This document shows positions 7,575 to 16,597 of a stretch of 46,125 bases of DNA, piece after piece. Below the pieces are notes generated by a model. The model had not been told where the DNA came from, searched no databases, and saw only the letters and a program-made list of their open reading frames with translations. The stretch lies in contig CAZEHO010000023.1 of the NCBI GenBank assembly GCA_964511945.1, positions 1 to 46,125 of the forward strand. Reading direction: 5' to 3'. Numbering within the stretch: the stretch's first letter is position 1; every line of letters begins with the position of its first letter. The translations under genes and the position numbers were made by a program. The stretch is from CAZEHO01 sp964511945 (GTDB taxonomy: Bacteria; Actinomycetota; Acidimicrobiia; Spongiisociales; UBA11373).

Positions 7575-8219
7575 ATGCGGAGAGTGGCGGCGCTGCTGTT
7601 GGTGATGGCGCTCTCGACGGTCTGTTGTGGTGATGACGACCAGGCGGCGGCGATACAGGCCCCCGGCACATCGACGGTCGACGAACCCTGGGCCTACGGC
7701 GACGACGGGGCCATGGATGGTCTGTGGAACAGCTGTGCCGATGGGATGTGGGCGGCCTGCGACGCCCTGTTTATCGCTTCCCTTCCAGGATCCGACTACG
7801 AGGCCTTTGCGGCCACATGCGGTGAGCGCACCGACGGGAGCAACTGGTGCGGTCTGGTGTTGGCGCCACCTGAGGTGGTGTGCGTTGTGCAAGGGTGCGG
7901 ACCCGACACCGCGATGCCCGAGTACAACCCGGCCTTCGAAGAGTTTGCCGGTCTCCTGGCGTCGGGGTTCGGCACCCGAATGGGGGCGCTGGAACTCCCC
8001 GGCGCCGCCGCCGGGCCCGGGTATCTAGGGATGCGGGAGGAGTTCGGGTACGAGATGGAGACCCTCTACGGCGCCTACGGACCCGGCCTCGGCGACTCGC
8101 TGGAAGAGACCGACCTGGAGAACATGTCGGTGTCGGAGATGTACATGCTGGTAATGAGCGAACGACAAGCGGTCCTCCGCGATCAACTGTTGGGGAGAAC
8201 CGGTAACGGCGAGGGGTGA
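7575..8219 (+). CDS. Secreted or lipoprotein-like protein with actinobacterial CDxL...TCG domain
   Basis: 214 aa starting at ATG 7575, chosen for the GGGAGG site four bases upstream and because the signal peptide (RRVAALLLVMALSTVCCG) then begins at once. The Cys pair suggests lipidation, although Val or Cys at -1 is a poor lipobox. Residues about 45-85 contain a Trp/Cys pattern (CADGMWAACDAL, SDYEAFAATCGER). It resembles a small Cys-paired domain common at the C-termini of actinobacterial membrane and secreted proteins. The acidic C-terminal half is not recognised. It lies 70 bp after int on the same strand; its function on the island is unknown. Confidence 0.65.
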   Translation: MRRVAALLLVMALSTVCCGDDDQAAAIQAPGTSTVDEPWAYGDDGAMDGLWNSCADGMWAACDALFIASLPGSDYEAFAATCGERTDGSNWCGLVLAPPEVVCVVQGCGPDTAMPEYNPAFEEFAGLLASGFGTRMGALELPGAAAGPGYLGMREEFGYEMETLYGAYGPGLGDSLEETDLENMSVSEMYMLVMSERQAVLRDQLLGRTGNGEG

Positions 8220-8233
8220 AGCCCCGAAGGGCT
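8220..8233 (+). terminator. Short hairpin after the lipoprotein-like gene
   Basis: AGCCC (8220-8224), tetraloop CGAA, GGGCT (8229-8233) lies directly after the stop at 8219. The stem is short and not followed by a T-run, so termination is only possible. The remaining bases to 8447 show no gene. Confidence 0.3.
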
Positions 8234-8447
8234 ACAGATTCAGTCCACCGCCGGTCGGGATTACCGCTGCAGGTTGTAGTTCGGGCAGGAAGTGGGGCGT
8301 GGAGGGCGCGGACTCAGTGCGGACTCTCGATAGCGAAGAGGTACCGCGACCTTTCACACCGGGCTACTCCCGGCAGAAACTCTTCATCTAGGGGTGGGCG
8401 CGCACGGCTAGTTGGGCGGGAACGCTCGGCTCAGGTTTGGTCGGTGG

Positions 8448-9020
8448 CTAGCAGTCCACGACGGTGTAGCTCCCCGGCTCGAACCACACCTCGCCGTCGG
8501 GGAACACGAGTTCCCAGTCGATGGTGTGGTCCCCCATGGTCAGGGCCCAGTCATCCAGTACTGGAACACCTATCGAGGCAAACCACCATTTCTCACCGTC
8601 GCCGTACCGTACGGCCCTCTTTGGTCCGGCAACTTCGATGTCGAGCGGCACGTCGTCAATCCAGATGTTGATTTGGATGAGGTCGGCCTTCTTCGATGGC
8701 AACGACAGATAGGCCCAGGCCCCATACGTCTCTCCGTGGCACAACTCCAGGTCGCCTGGAAAGATGTCCCACGTGTTGAAGAACAGACGCCCGTCCTCTT
8801 TCGCGTTGTAGAGCGGTTCGATGAACGGAGTCGATGGGAGAGGTTCGGTGCACGGATACGTCGGGCAGTAGAAGCCTCCCGGGGATTTCTCAAAGGCGGC
8901 ACGCAGCACTCCCGGGTTCTTCGCTCCCGGAAGCCGCTCGGTGTCGTTGGCGACTGCAGTGCCGCCGGACATGACCAAGGCCAGAACTGCGACGAACACG
9001 GCGAATCGGCGAACAGACAT
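8448..9020 (-). CDS. Secreted protein of unknown function
   Basis: 190 aa with a clear Sec signal peptide (VRRFAVFVAVLALVMSGG, probable cleavage after AVA at about residue 24). The mature part is Trp/Tyr/Asp-rich with several Cys (YCPTYPC, LCHGETYG, final VVDC), suggesting a disulfide-stabilised beta-rich extracellular domain. No family is recognised. It is a single gene, convergent with 7575-8219 and upstream of nothing obvious. It may belong with the 7575 product as the envelope cargo of the integration module. Confidence 0.6.
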   Translation of the reverse strand: MSVRRFAVFVAVLALVMSGGTAVANDTERLPGAKNPGVLRAAFEKSPGGFYCPTYPCTEPLPSTPFIEPLYNAKEDGRLFFNTWDIFPGDLELCHGETYGAWAYLSLPSKKADLIQINIWIDDVPLDIEVAGPKRAVRYGDGEKWWFASIGVPVLDDWALTMGDHTIDWELVFPDGEVWFEPGSYTVVDC

Positions 9021-9122
9021 AGGACCCCCCTAGGTTGCCGATACGCAAAAGGCTACGCCTTCGCTGCTCTCCCTGTCGGAGGCTGAAACGACCCGACCAG
9101 CCAACGTCGCGGTGTGACCGCC

Positions 9123-10022
9123 CTACCCCGGCTGTACGGCCTCGCCCCAAGTCTCCCGATTGGCCTCGGCCTCTTTGTAGGCCGCCACGATCGTGGGGCT
9201 CAGACTGCGCAGCGTTCCGGGAACCGTCCGGTAGGGAAACGGGACGTCGAATGTCTGGTCGACAGACCGCATCTCCCGCATGCGAGCAAGGTCGAGATCG
9301 GCGACGATCATGCCCTCTTCCCGCAGGCCGCCTTCCTCACCTTCGGGGCCGAAGACGTAGGCCATCCCTTCTTCGGCTCCCACCAGAGACATGGTGACCA
9401 CCGAGAATGCGACATTCTCTGCCGCACGTGCCTGCAAGACCGCCGTCCAGACATCATGCAGTTCGAAGATCCCAACCCCGGTAGGGAACAAGAGAACCTC
9501 AGCGCCCATAAACGTGAGCGTCCGAGCGACCTCGGGGAACCAGGCTTCCCAGCAGATGGCCATTCCGATCTTCGCCTTGCCGATATCGGCCACGACCGGC
9601 GTGGTGCCTTTGACGGCGTTGGTCTCGAGCATCGCCGGGATCATCTTGGTGTACTCGTAGAGGGTCCCGTCGGCGGTGACAAGGTGGTGCCTCGTCTCAC
9701 TCAGTCCAGAGTCCAGATGCCGCACGCCGCCGTAGGAGATCGCAACGCCGTGAGTGGATGCCTGCCGAGCCATGTCCGCCACGACGTCGTCGAAGAGAAG
9801 ACCCTTTGACAGCGAGGTGGGACCTGGATAAGTCTCAGGGAACACGATGAAGTCGACGCCGTCGTTCGCGGCGCGGGTCACGTACTCCTCGGCCACTTCG
9901 AGGTTCTTGTGCTCGTCGGCGTCGTTCCCGGGCCTCCTACTGACGAATGGTGACGGGGAGTAGGAGCGCGGCTGCACCACCGCGATTCTCAGCGTGTCGT
10001 TGCCGACGTTGTTATCGGTCAT
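9123..10022 (-). CDS. Carbon-nitrogen hydrolase (nitrilase/amidase superfamily)
   Basis: 299 aa with the full Glu-Lys-Cys triad: E63 in FPETYP, K126 in YEYTKMIP and C157 in AICWEAWFPE. These enzymes hydrolyse amides, ureido groups or nitriles in the cytoplasm. The IALK-type loop is not diagnostic, so the substrate is open; N-carbamoyl or omega-amide substrates are plausible. The start at 10022 has a GAAGGA site eight bases upstream. It is downstream of the ABC-importer operon on the same strand, but a 16-bp hairpin (10090-10126) separates them, so it is partly or independently expressed. An amidase beside an NMT1-type importer suggests the imported compound carries an amide or nitrile. Confidence 0.85.
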   Translation of the reverse strand: MTDNNVGNDTLRIAVVQPRSYSPSPFVSRRPGNDADEHKNLEVAEEYVTRAANDGVDFIVFPETYPGPTSLSKGLLFDDVVADMARQASTHGVAISYGGVRHLDSGLSETRHHLVTADGTLYEYTKMIPAMLETNAVKGTTPVVADIGKAKIGMAICWEAWFPEVARTLTFMGAEVLLFPTGVGIFELHDVWTAVLQARAAENVAFSVVTMSLVGAEEGMAYVFGPEGEEGGLREEGMIVADLDLARMREMRSVDQTFDVPFPYRTVPGTLRSLSPTIVAAYKEAEANRETWGEAVQPG

Positions 10023-10089
10023 GGCGATCCTTCTTTCGTCAGGTGGTGCCGGCTGATCCGTTGCCCGGCGGCCACCGCGCCCCCTCTAC

Positions 10090-10126
10090 GCGTGCCCGTG
10101 CCAGACGAAATCTGGCACGGGCACGC
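10090..10126 (-). terminator. Perfect 16-bp hairpin between ABC operon and nitrilase-type gene
   Basis: Arms GCGTGCCCGTGCCAGA (10090-10105) and TCTGGCACGGGCACGC (10111-10126) with loop CGAAA. It follows the stop of the substrate-binding protein (10157) and precedes the hydrolase start (10022), so it should end or attenuate the leftward transcript. Confidence 0.75.
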
Positions 10127-10156
10127 ATGTTTTGCTCGTGTTTTGCAGTAGAGCGC

Positions 10157-11320
10157 TCAGCCTCCGTACTCGGCCCAGAAGTTCTGGATGAAGCTGATGT
10201 CGACCGCCTCGTCGAAGGGCACCCGCTCGGGCAGCACTTCGAGTTCGAGTTCGAGGTCCATCAGGGCGTCCCATCGCTCCTGGAGGGGGGTGCCGATGTC
10301 CTCACCGCCGTAGGCGCCGTCGTCTGTGATCAGGATCAGGCTGGACTCGGCCTCGTATGCCACGTGGTCCGGGCGGAGCTGGTCGTTAGCGGCGAGCACG
10401 ATGTCGATCGAATCGTCGACGTTCTCGATTGCCCACAGCCAGCCGCGCATTGTCCCGTTGACAAAGGCTTGGACGACCTCTGGATTCTCCTCGATCATGG
10501 CGTCGCTTGTTGCCAGGCCGGTCCCGATCGACGGGATGCCGTAGTCGGCGCCGGAGATCAGCAGGATGTCTGCGCCCTGATCTCGCGCACTGAAGGGCTG
10601 GTCGTTGACGAACACGGGCTTCACGTCCGTATCGCCGGTCAGGAACGCTGCGAGGTCGAAGGTGCCTGGGACCTCGTTGACGTCAGCCCGGTCGAGACCA
10701 ACAGCTGCAGCGAGGGCTGTGTAGTTGGTTTCGAACTCTCCCTGGAAGACCTCGACGGTGCGGCCGGCGAAGTCGGTTGGCGCTTCGATCCCGGAGTCTG
10801 CGTGCACCATGTACACGTAGGCCGCGCGCTGGAAGATCGTGAGGAGATTCGTGATCGGGATGTCCTGGACTCGGGCACGCCAGACATCGTCGGGTCCGAG
10901 CGTGGCGAACTCGACGCGCTCGGCGCCGACCAGCGGGATCTGCTGAATGCCGGGCCCGCCGGGGAGGATCTCGACGTCGAGACCTTCCTCTTCATAGAAC
11001 CCGAGTGCGTCGGCTACCAGGTAGCCGGCGAAGTTCCACTGTGGGACCCAGCCCAGGGCAAGCTGGACGGCCACCAGTTCTTGTGGCTCGGTGGTTGTTG
11101 GCTCCGGGGGCTCGGTCGTGGTGGTTGCCGGTGGCTCGGTCGTAGCAGGCTCATCGGGCGCCGTGGTGTCGGCGACGGTGGTGGCTGGAGCCGCGGTGGT
11201 TGGTGCTGGATCCCCGCTGTCGTCGTCGCCGCAGCCTGTGGCGGCGAGTGCGAGCAGAACCACGAGCGTCAGCCACAGGGCGATGCTCCGTCTGCGGGTT
11301 CCCTTTGGGTTGTCTCCCAT
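10157..11320 (-). CDS. ABC transporter substrate-binding lipoprotein, NMT1/SsuA/TauA family
   Basis: 387 aa. The N-terminus has a lipoprotein signal with lipobox ATGC (Cys30). A Thr/Pro/Ala-rich tether follows to about residue 75, then an NMT1/THI5-like periplasmic-binding fold: ALGWVPQWNFAGYLVADALGFYEEEGLDV is the diagnostic start of the family. Members bind thiamine-pyrimidine precursors, sulfonates, taurine, nitrate, phthalates or other small aromatics. It captures ligand outside the membrane for the permease at 11360 and the ATPase at 12210. It is the last ABC gene in the leftward operon starting near 15024 and is preceded by a GGGGAG site. The ligand is not predictable from sequence. Confidence 0.88.
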   Translation of the reverse strand: MGDNPKGTRRRSIALWLTLVVLLALAATGCGDDDSGDPAPTTAAPATTVADTTAPDEPATTEPPATTTTEPPEPTTTEPQELVAVQLALGWVPQWNFAGYLVADALGFYEEEGLDVEILPGGPGIQQIPLVGAERVEFATLGPDDVWRARVQDIPITNLLTIFQRAAYVYMVHADSGIEAPTDFAGRTVEVFQGEFETNYTALAAAVGLDRADVNEVPGTFDLAAFLTGDTDVKPVFVNDQPFSARDQGADILLISGADYGIPSIGTGLATSDAMIEENPEVVQAFVNGTMRGWLWAIENVDDSIDIVLAANDQLRPDHVAYEAESSLILITDDGAYGGEDIGTPLQERWDALMDLELELEVLPERVPFDEAVDISFIQNFWAEYGG

Positions 11321-11359
11321 TTGTCTCCCCTTTTTGCGTAGGCAGGCTGGTTGTCTTGC

Positions 11360-12241
11360 TCATTGCCTGTAGTTCCAGAACACGACGAAACGTTCCAAGA
11401 TCGCGACGACGAGGAAGAAGCCGATCGCCAGCAGAGATGTGGCGAGGATCACGGCGAACGTCATTTCGGCGTCGAGATAGAACTGGGCTTGGGTGATCAG
11501 GTACCCGACCCCTTCGAATGCACCGACGAACTCGCCCACCACGGCGCCGGTCACACTGAGGGGCGCGGCGATCTTCATGCCCGTGAAGAGGTGGGGCAGC
11601 GCGGTTGGCATGCGCAGGCTGAAGAGGATCCGCGCTTCGCTTGCCCCATATGACTTGTAGAGGTTCATCGCCTCGGGGTCGACGGATCGCAGGCCGATGA
11701 CGGTGTTGACGAGGATTGGGAAGAAGGCCAGGAGGGCGGCGACGACGACCTTGGACGTTCTCCCAAACCCGAACCAGATGATCAACAGCGGGGCGATCGC
11801 CACGATCGGAATGGTCTGTGATGCGAGCGCGTACGGGTAGAGACTCTTCTCGAGCCACTCGAAGCGAACGAACAGAATCGCGAGAAGAACGCCGATGCCG
11901 AGGCCGATTGCGAATCCCCCGACCGCCTCAGACATGGTCACCAGCGCATTCGGGGTGATCGTTGAACCCTCTGCCACAAACCGCTCCGCGACCTGGAGAG
12001 GACGCGGGAGCACGAAGGTTGCGACGTCAAACACCCGGGAGTAGCCCTCCCACAACAGCAGCGTGACTGCGAACGCTGCCAGCGGTGGGAGCGCAATGCG
12101 GAGGCGGCGGCCGAACCATCCTTGTGGTTTGGGGTCGGCTGGTCCCTCAGCGCCTTCGGTGTCCAGGGGCTCCGCGTCTTGATTGAGCTCTGTGTTGGGA
12201 GTCTGCACGCTACGCCTCCCCCTCGATTCCGATGCCGGCAC
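11360..12241 (-). CDS. ABC transporter permease, SsuC/TauC family
   Basis: 293 aa. After a polar N-terminus of about 45 residues there are about six membrane segments (for example LRIALPPLAAFAVTLLLW, IGLGIGVLLAILFV, VVVAALLAFFPILVN and ILATSLLAIGFFLVVAIL). The cytoplasmic EAA loop (YGASEARILFSLRMPTALPHLFTGMKI) couples to the ATPase. This is the BPD_transp_1 domain of sulfonate/taurine/NMT1-type importers. Its start overlaps the ATPase gene by 32 bases, so translation is likely coupled. It forms the channel for the island's importer. Confidence 0.9.
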   Translation of the reverse strand: MPASESRGRRSVQTPNTELNQDAEPLDTEGAEGPADPKPQGWFGRRLRIALPPLAAFAVTLLLWEGYSRVFDVATFVLPRPLQVAERFVAEGSTITPNALVTMSEAVGGFAIGLGIGVLLAILFVRFEWLEKSLYPYALASQTIPIVAIAPLLIIWFGFGRTSKVVVAALLAFFPILVNTVIGLRSVDPEAMNLYKSYGASEARILFSLRMPTALPHLFTGMKIAAPLSVTGAVVGEFVGAFEGVGYLITQAQFYLDAEMTFAVILATSLLAIGFFLVVAILERFVVFWNYRQ

Positions 12242-13082
12242 GGATCTGATCCACCACCGCCAGGAACTCCGGTTCCGAGATCAACGAACGGGCCCTCGGT
12301 CTGGGCAGATTGACCTCGATCACCTCCGCGATCCTTCCGGGGCGAGGGCTCATGGCGAGGACTCGATCGGACAGGAACGCCGCCTCGAGGATGTTGTGGG
12401 TGACGAGCAGCACCGTCATGTTGAGCTCACGCCAGAGCCGCAGAAGCTCGAGGTTCATCTTCTGGCGTGTGATCTCGTCGAGTGCCCCGAAGGGCTCGTC
12501 CATGAGCAGGACGCCCGGCTTGAACGACAGTGCCCTTGCCAGCGAGACGCGCTGTTGCATGCCGCCGCTGAGTTGCGACGGGTAGGCATCTTTGAAGTCT
12601 GCGAGCCCGACGAGTTCGAGCAGGGGCATTGCGGTTGCGATCCGCTCTGCTTTGGATTGGCCGAAGACCTTGAGCGGCTCACAGACGTTGCGCAGCACTG
12701 TGTGCCACGGCAACAGGACGGGCTTCTGGAAGGCGAATCCGTACTCGCGGGCCAGTCGAGCCTCGTCGGGCTGCTTGCCGTTCACCAGGATCTGACCCTC
12801 CTCGGCTTCCAGCAGGCCACCTACCAGCAGGAGCAGTGTCGACTTCCCGCACCCTGATGGCCCGATGAGGCTGATGAACTCGCCTCGCTCGACGGTCGCG
12901 TTGATGTTCTCGAGAGCATGCACCTCGCGGCTTCCCTGCCCGTAGGAGAAGCTCATGTCCTTGACCCTCACGGCTGCCGCTCCTGGTGGGGAGCTAGTGA
13001 CGTTTCCCAATGTCGCCCTCTCTGCCTCGAGGCTTGTCCTCGATGGCTGCTCCGTTGGCGCTAGAGATTGTGGTCCGAACAT
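12210..13082 (-). CDS. ABC transporter ATP-binding protein, SsuB/TauB family
   Basis: 290 aa with Walker A GPSGCGKST (74-82), Q-loop FAFQKPVLLPW, signature LSGGMQQ (171-177), Walker B VLLMDEP (191-197) and a switch His (VTHN). It energises import through the permease at 11360. The first 35 residues are not part of the ABC fold, so a shorter product is possible. The ATG at 13082 overlaps the dehydrogenase gene by 22 bases, which ties the importer to the dehydrogenase-aldolase pair in one transcript. Confidence 0.92.
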   Translation of the reverse strand: MFGPQSLAPTEQPSRTSLEAERATLGNVTSSPPGAAAVRVKDMSFSYGQGSREVHALENINATVERGEFISLIGPSGCGKSTLLLLVGGLLEAEEGQILVNGKQPDEARLAREYGFAFQKPVLLPWHTVLRNVCEPLKVFGQSKAERIATAMPLLELVGLADFKDAYPSQLSGGMQQRVSLARALSFKPGVLLMDEPFGALDEITRQKMNLELLRLWRELNMTVLLVTHNILEAAFLSDRVLAMSPRPGRIAEVIEVNLPRPRARSLISEPEFLAVVDQIRAGIGIEGEA

Positions 13083-14188
13083 TCCGCCTCTGATCCCTTC
13101 AAGGCTGCGTCGAATACCCGGTGCGCGGTGAGCGCCTCATCGGGTGTGGCACATCCGAATCGATTGCCGAGGGCGCCCGAGCGTTCTGCGAGGAACGCAG
13201 CCCACATCTGCTGAATTGCGTCTGCGAAACCGAACTCGAAGATGCCGCCGGTGATGGTCTTGAACGCTGATTGGCTGCCTGGCTGTACCTCGGTCCAGAC
13301 CTGCTGCTTGCCGTCCCGTGAGGATCTCCGAACGATCTGCGGGTGCCTCGTCGAGAACTCGACTCCTCCGTCCATACCGACGGCGCGGAAGCGCCAGGTG
13401 TTCATTTCTCCCGGTGCGATGCGTTTCGTCTCGAGTCGGAGCGGGAAGCCGGGATCTCCGGATCGGCACAGCAGGGTTGCGTTGTCGATGGTGTCGCACG
13501 GTATTGGGGCGCCGCCGGCGGGATCGGGTCGTTCCCGGACGACATCCTGGAGGACTCCGTAGACCGCTGTGGGCTCCCACCCGAGGCGCAGCGGGGCGTG
13601 CAGAACGTGCATTCCCAGGTCCGCCATCACTCCGGTCGGTCCGCAGAATTTCTGTTGGCGTTTCCAGTTGATGGGCTTGTTGACGTCGAGATCGCTCGAA
13701 TGCAGGAACGAGCACTCTGCCTCGAGGATCTGGCCAAGGCGGCCTTCGGCAACGTCGGTGATGGCGGCCTGTGCGCCTGGGAAGAAGGGCATCTCGCTTG
13801 AGCAGCGGACGAACACTCCGGCCTTCGCTACCGCCTGGCGGATGCGTTCTGCAGCTGCGAGGTCGATCCCGAACGGCTTCTCGGCGAGGAGGTCCTTGCC
13901 GGCTTCGGCCGCATCGACATACATCTGTTCGTGGAGGTTGTGGGGAACGGCGATGTAGACCACGTCGACGAGATCGGATGCCAGGAGTTCTTGGTAGTCG
14001 TCGGTCATCAGTTCGACGCCGGGCACCCCGGAGAACCAGGCCAGGCGATCGGGGTCGGTGTCGCAGACCGCCCGCAGCTGTGCCCCTATTGGGTAGTCGT
14101 CGAGGGCGAACCAGCGGCCGAGCGCCGAGGCGGTTTCTCGGCCCATCAGGCCGGCACCGATCACCCCAACGTTGACGACTTCGCTCAT
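13061..14188 (-). CDS. Gfo/Idh/MocA-family NAD(P)-dependent oxidoreductase
   Basis: 375 aa from the ATG at 14188, which overlaps the aldolase stop by one base (TGATG) and implies coupled translation. The N-terminal Rossmann fold has VGVIGAGLMG (7-16), then the family motif AEKPFGIDL with the conserved active-site Lys. The C-terminal alpha/beta sheet domain includes GVMADLGMHVLHAPL, matching the usual GG-x-x-x-D-x-G-x-H-x-x-D region with some variation. Such enzymes oxidise sugar or cyclitol hydroxyls (myo-inositol, glucose-fructose, scyllo-inosose). Operon position suggests it oxidises the imported sugar-like compound or a derivative. The substrate is unknown. Confidence 0.85.
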   Translation of the reverse strand: MSEVVNVGVIGAGLMGRETASALGRWFALDDYPIGAQLRAVCDTDPDRLAWFSGVPGVELMTDDYQELLASDLVDVVYIAVPHNLHEQMYVDAAEAGKDLLAEKPFGIDLAAAERIRQAVAKAGVFVRCSSEMPFFPGAQAAITDVAEGRLGQILEAECSFLHSSDLDVNKPINWKRQQKFCGPTGVMADLGMHVLHAPLRLGWEPTAVYGVLQDVVRERPDPAGGAPIPCDTIDNATLLCRSGDPGFPLRLETKRIAPGEMNTWRFRAVGMDGGVEFSTRHPQIVRRSSRDGKQQVWTEVQPGSQSAFKTITGGIFEFGFADAIQQMWAAFLAERSGALGNRFGCATPDEALTAHRVFDAALKGSEAECSDHNL

Positions 14189-15024
14189 CAGTCCACTCCG
14201 GGAATCCACTGCACCGCTTCGGTTGGTGACGTTTCGCCGCGCACAACTGCCAGCAGGGCGCGAGTCATCTCGCGGGGATCGGGGTGTTGGATGATGTTCC
14301 GTCCGTACACCACCCCCGAAGCTCCCTGGCCGATCAGGGCTTCTGTTCTTTGGAGGATCTCGAGCTCGGGGACGCGTCCTCCCCCTCGGACCAGCACCGG
14401 GACTCCTGCGGCTTCGATCACTCGGTGGTAGTCGTCAACGTCGGTGGTCGGGTCGGCTTTGATCAGGTCGGCTCCGAGCTCTGCGGCTTGGCGGACCAGC
14501 GGGACGATCCTCTCTGGGTCGCCGTTCACGCCATATGGCTGTCCGGTTCCCAGTTCGGCCATCACGAGCGGTTCGATCATCAGGGGCATCGCCCATCGAT
14601 CGGTCTCGGGTTTGATCGCAAGGATGTTTTTGACGCACGCCTCGAGGACCTCGGGGTGGCCAGGGATTTCGAGGAGGTTCACGACGACGCAGGCGGCGTC
14701 CAGGATGAGTGCCTGGCGGACCGGCTCGTGGATCATCTCGCTGAAGAGCTGCGCCGGAGGCTCTGCGCCGTAGATGTTCGCGACGTCGGTGCGCAGCGCC
14801 AGCGCCGGCTTGTCCTTGCCCGGTGTCCGTTGGAGTCGGTGGGCCTGTCCGACGGTCAGCTGGATGGCGTCTGGTGCGGCATCGATGAGCACGGATACGG
14901 CGTCGTCCATGTTCTCGATTCCCTGCAGGAACCGTCCCTCGCCGAAGAAACCATGGTCGACGGCCACATTCAGGCAACGCTGTGACGTCGGATCGAAGAG
15001 GCGATTGAGGCGGTACTGCTTCAT
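14188..15024 (-). CDS. DhnA/DeoC-LacD-type class I aldolase
   Basis: 278 aa from ATG 15024, preferred over GTG 15030 because GGAAG lies five bases upstream. The TIM-barrel protein begins with CLNVAVDHGFFGEG, the DHG motif of the FbaB/LsrF/LacD aldolases. K189 in GADLIKADPT is the probable Schiff-base lysine, and VLVRGGGRVPELEIL resembles the phosphate-binding loop. The family cleaves ketose (bis)phosphates, sulfofructose phosphate or AI-2 phosphate. It is first in the leftward operon, 27 bases below the LacI-type operators. It probably performs the carbon-carbon cleavage step of this pathway, yielding a triose phosphate. Confidence 0.82.
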   Translation of the reverse strand: MKQYRLNRLFDPTSQRCLNVAVDHGFFGEGRFLQGIENMDDAVSVLIDAAPDAIQLTVGQAHRLQRTPGKDKPALALRTDVANIYGAEPPAQLFSEMIHEPVRQALILDAACVVVNLLEIPGHPEVLEACVKNILAIKPETDRWAMPLMIEPLVMAELGTGQPYGVNGDPERIVPLVRQAAELGADLIKADPTTDVDDYHRVIEAAGVPVLVRGGGRVPELEILQRTEALIGQGASGVVYGRNIIQHPDPREMTRALLAVVRGETSPTEAVQWIPGVD

Positions 15025-15050
15025 GTCCACTTCCGATCTGTCCCACAGAT

Positions 15051-15076
15051 TGACAACGTTCTCGACAACGTTATCA
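15051..15076. promoter_or_regulatory. Two LacI-type operator sites in the aldolase/kinase divergent promoter
   Basis: CGACAACGTTATCA (15063-15076) fits the 14-bp palindrome TGAyAACGTTrTCA with central CG, typical of LacI/GalR regulators. TGACAACGTTCTCG (15051-15064) is a second, right-degenerate copy 12 bp away. They lie between the leftward aldolase operon and the rightward FGGY kinase-lacI operon, and recur at 18994-19030. Confidence 0.75.
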
Positions 15077-15183
15077 TTTTCGTATTCGGCGATCGTAGCA
15101 CTGGCATATGGGCAGCGTCAACAGACTTATGAGCGGCCGTGAAACGGGGCCGGGATGTGCCCGCCGACTCCTGGGGAGGCAGC

Positions 15184-16500
15184 GTGGGTAGTCCGGTCGC
15201 TCTCGGGATCGACGTCGGCACGACCCGGGTCAAGGCCGGCGCCTTCGACCCGGACGGGAATCGCCTCGGCGCCGCTGCCGTGGCCACTCCTTGGACCGTT
15301 CAGGAGGCTCGTGCCGAGATCGATCCAGAGCGCTTGGTCGACACTGCGATCGCAGTCGCCATCTCTGCTCTGGCCGAGAGCGGAGCCGCCCGCGCCGTAG
15401 CGGTCGGCGTGACGGGCATGGCCGAGACCGGAGTCCTGGTGAACGACGCCGGCGATCCGGTGGCTCCCGCCATTGCATGGTTTGACGAGCGCGGAGCTCA
15501 CCAGGCTGAACTCCTGGAGAAGGCCTTTGGAGCAGAGTTCACTGCAACCACGGGCCTTCCGCCCACCAATCTCTGCAGCCTCGCCAAGCTCCGGTGGCTG
15601 GTGGACCACAACTACGCCACGGGCCACGAACGACGGTGGTACTCGGTTGCTGAGTGGATCGTCCACCGCCTCGGCGGCAATCCCGGGTCGGAACTCTCGC
15701 TCGCCTCACGCACCGGCCTGCTCCATCTCCACAAAGCTGCCGCCCATGATGAAGCAGCGGAGTGGGCGGGCTTCTCCCACCCGCTGTTGAGCAACCCCAC
15801 CTGGGCCGGGGAGCCGGCAGGAATCGCCTCCGGCGGTCCCAACGAGCTCGCCGGAGCCCGGGTGACGGTCGCAGGCATGGATCACCACTGCGCCGCATAC
15901 GGTGTCGGCGCCACCGACCCCACAGAGGTCTTCGACTCATGCGGCACCGCCGAAGCGATCGTCCGGTCGTCACGGCATGCCCTGACCCCGGAGGAAGTGA
16001 CGCGCTCCGTTGCGGCCGGGATCACCGTCGGCTGGCACGTCGTGCCGGAGCATCTCGCACTCCTCGGAGGCCTCCCGTGCGGACTCCTACTGGAACCGGT
16101 GCTCGACCTACTCGGGACACGCACCCGCAGCGAGATCGAAACCCTCTCGCAGGACGCACTCGTGGCCGAGGCGGCCTCGCCAACGTCGCCGTCGGTCGGG
16201 CTGGCGGAAGACAAGACCGTCACGATCACCTCGATACGCAGCGGAACGACTCCCGAAGTCATTTGGCGAGCGGCGCTCGACACCGTCGTTGCAGCGGGCG
16301 AGAGGACCGTCGGAACGATCGACGCCATCCTCGGCCCAACCACCCGGATCACCGCCGCCGGCGGGTGGCTCCGCAACGAGGCTTTCCACGCACTGAAGAC
16401 GGCCAGCCTCGGCCGACGCTTCACGGTTGCCGCAGAAGAGGAGTCCGGAACGGCCGGAGCCGCAAAGCTGGCGTGGGAAGCCACCGAGAAGACTCCTTGA
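15184..16500 (+). CDS. FGGY-family carbohydrate kinase
   Basis: 438 aa from GTG 15184, chosen because GGGGAGG lies four bases upstream and the ASKHA phosphate-1 motif (LGIDVGTTRVKAGAF) then starts the protein; a GTG at 15139 would add 15 residues. The N-terminal FGGY domain contains PAIAWFDERG, and the C-terminal domain has ITAAGGWLRNEAF (adenosine/phosphate-2 region). FGGY kinases phosphorylate xylulose, ribulose, glycerol, erythritol or related sugars. The substrate class is not resolved, and at 438 residues it is shorter than most members (about 480-550). It is the first gene of a rightward operon with the LacI regulator. Confidence 0.88.
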   Translation: MGSPVALGIDVGTTRVKAGAFDPDGNRLGAAAVATPWTVQEARAEIDPERLVDTAIAVAISALAESGAARAVAVGVTGMAETGVLVNDAGDPVAPAIAWFDERGAHQAELLEKAFGAEFTATTGLPPTNLCSLAKLRWLVDHNYATGHERRWYSVAEWIVHRLGGNPGSELSLASRTGLLHLHKAAAHDEAAEWAGFSHPLLSNPTWAGEPAGIASGGPNELAGARVTVAGMDHHCAAYGVGATDPTEVFDSCGTAEAIVRSSRHALTPEEVTRSVAAGITVGWHVVPEHLALLGGLPCGLLLEPVLDLLGTRTRSEIETLSQDALVAEAASPTSPSVGLAEDKTVTITSIRSGTTPEVIWRAALDTVVAAGERTVGTIDAILGPTTRITAAGGWLRNEAFHALKTASLGRRFTVAAEEESGTAGAAKLAWEATEKTP

Positions 16501-16597
16501 CGGCCGCGGAAAGGAACATCGGCGACTTGCAGCCTGATCGCCTTCACCCGTTCGATTACCCTCCGAAGGCCACACTTCCGTCGCGAAAACCTCGGTC

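Noticed and set aside
9947..11341. 464-codon rightward open frame opposite the substrate-binding protein
   Set aside because: Antisense shadow; the leftward frame has a lipobox, NMT1 fold and operon context.
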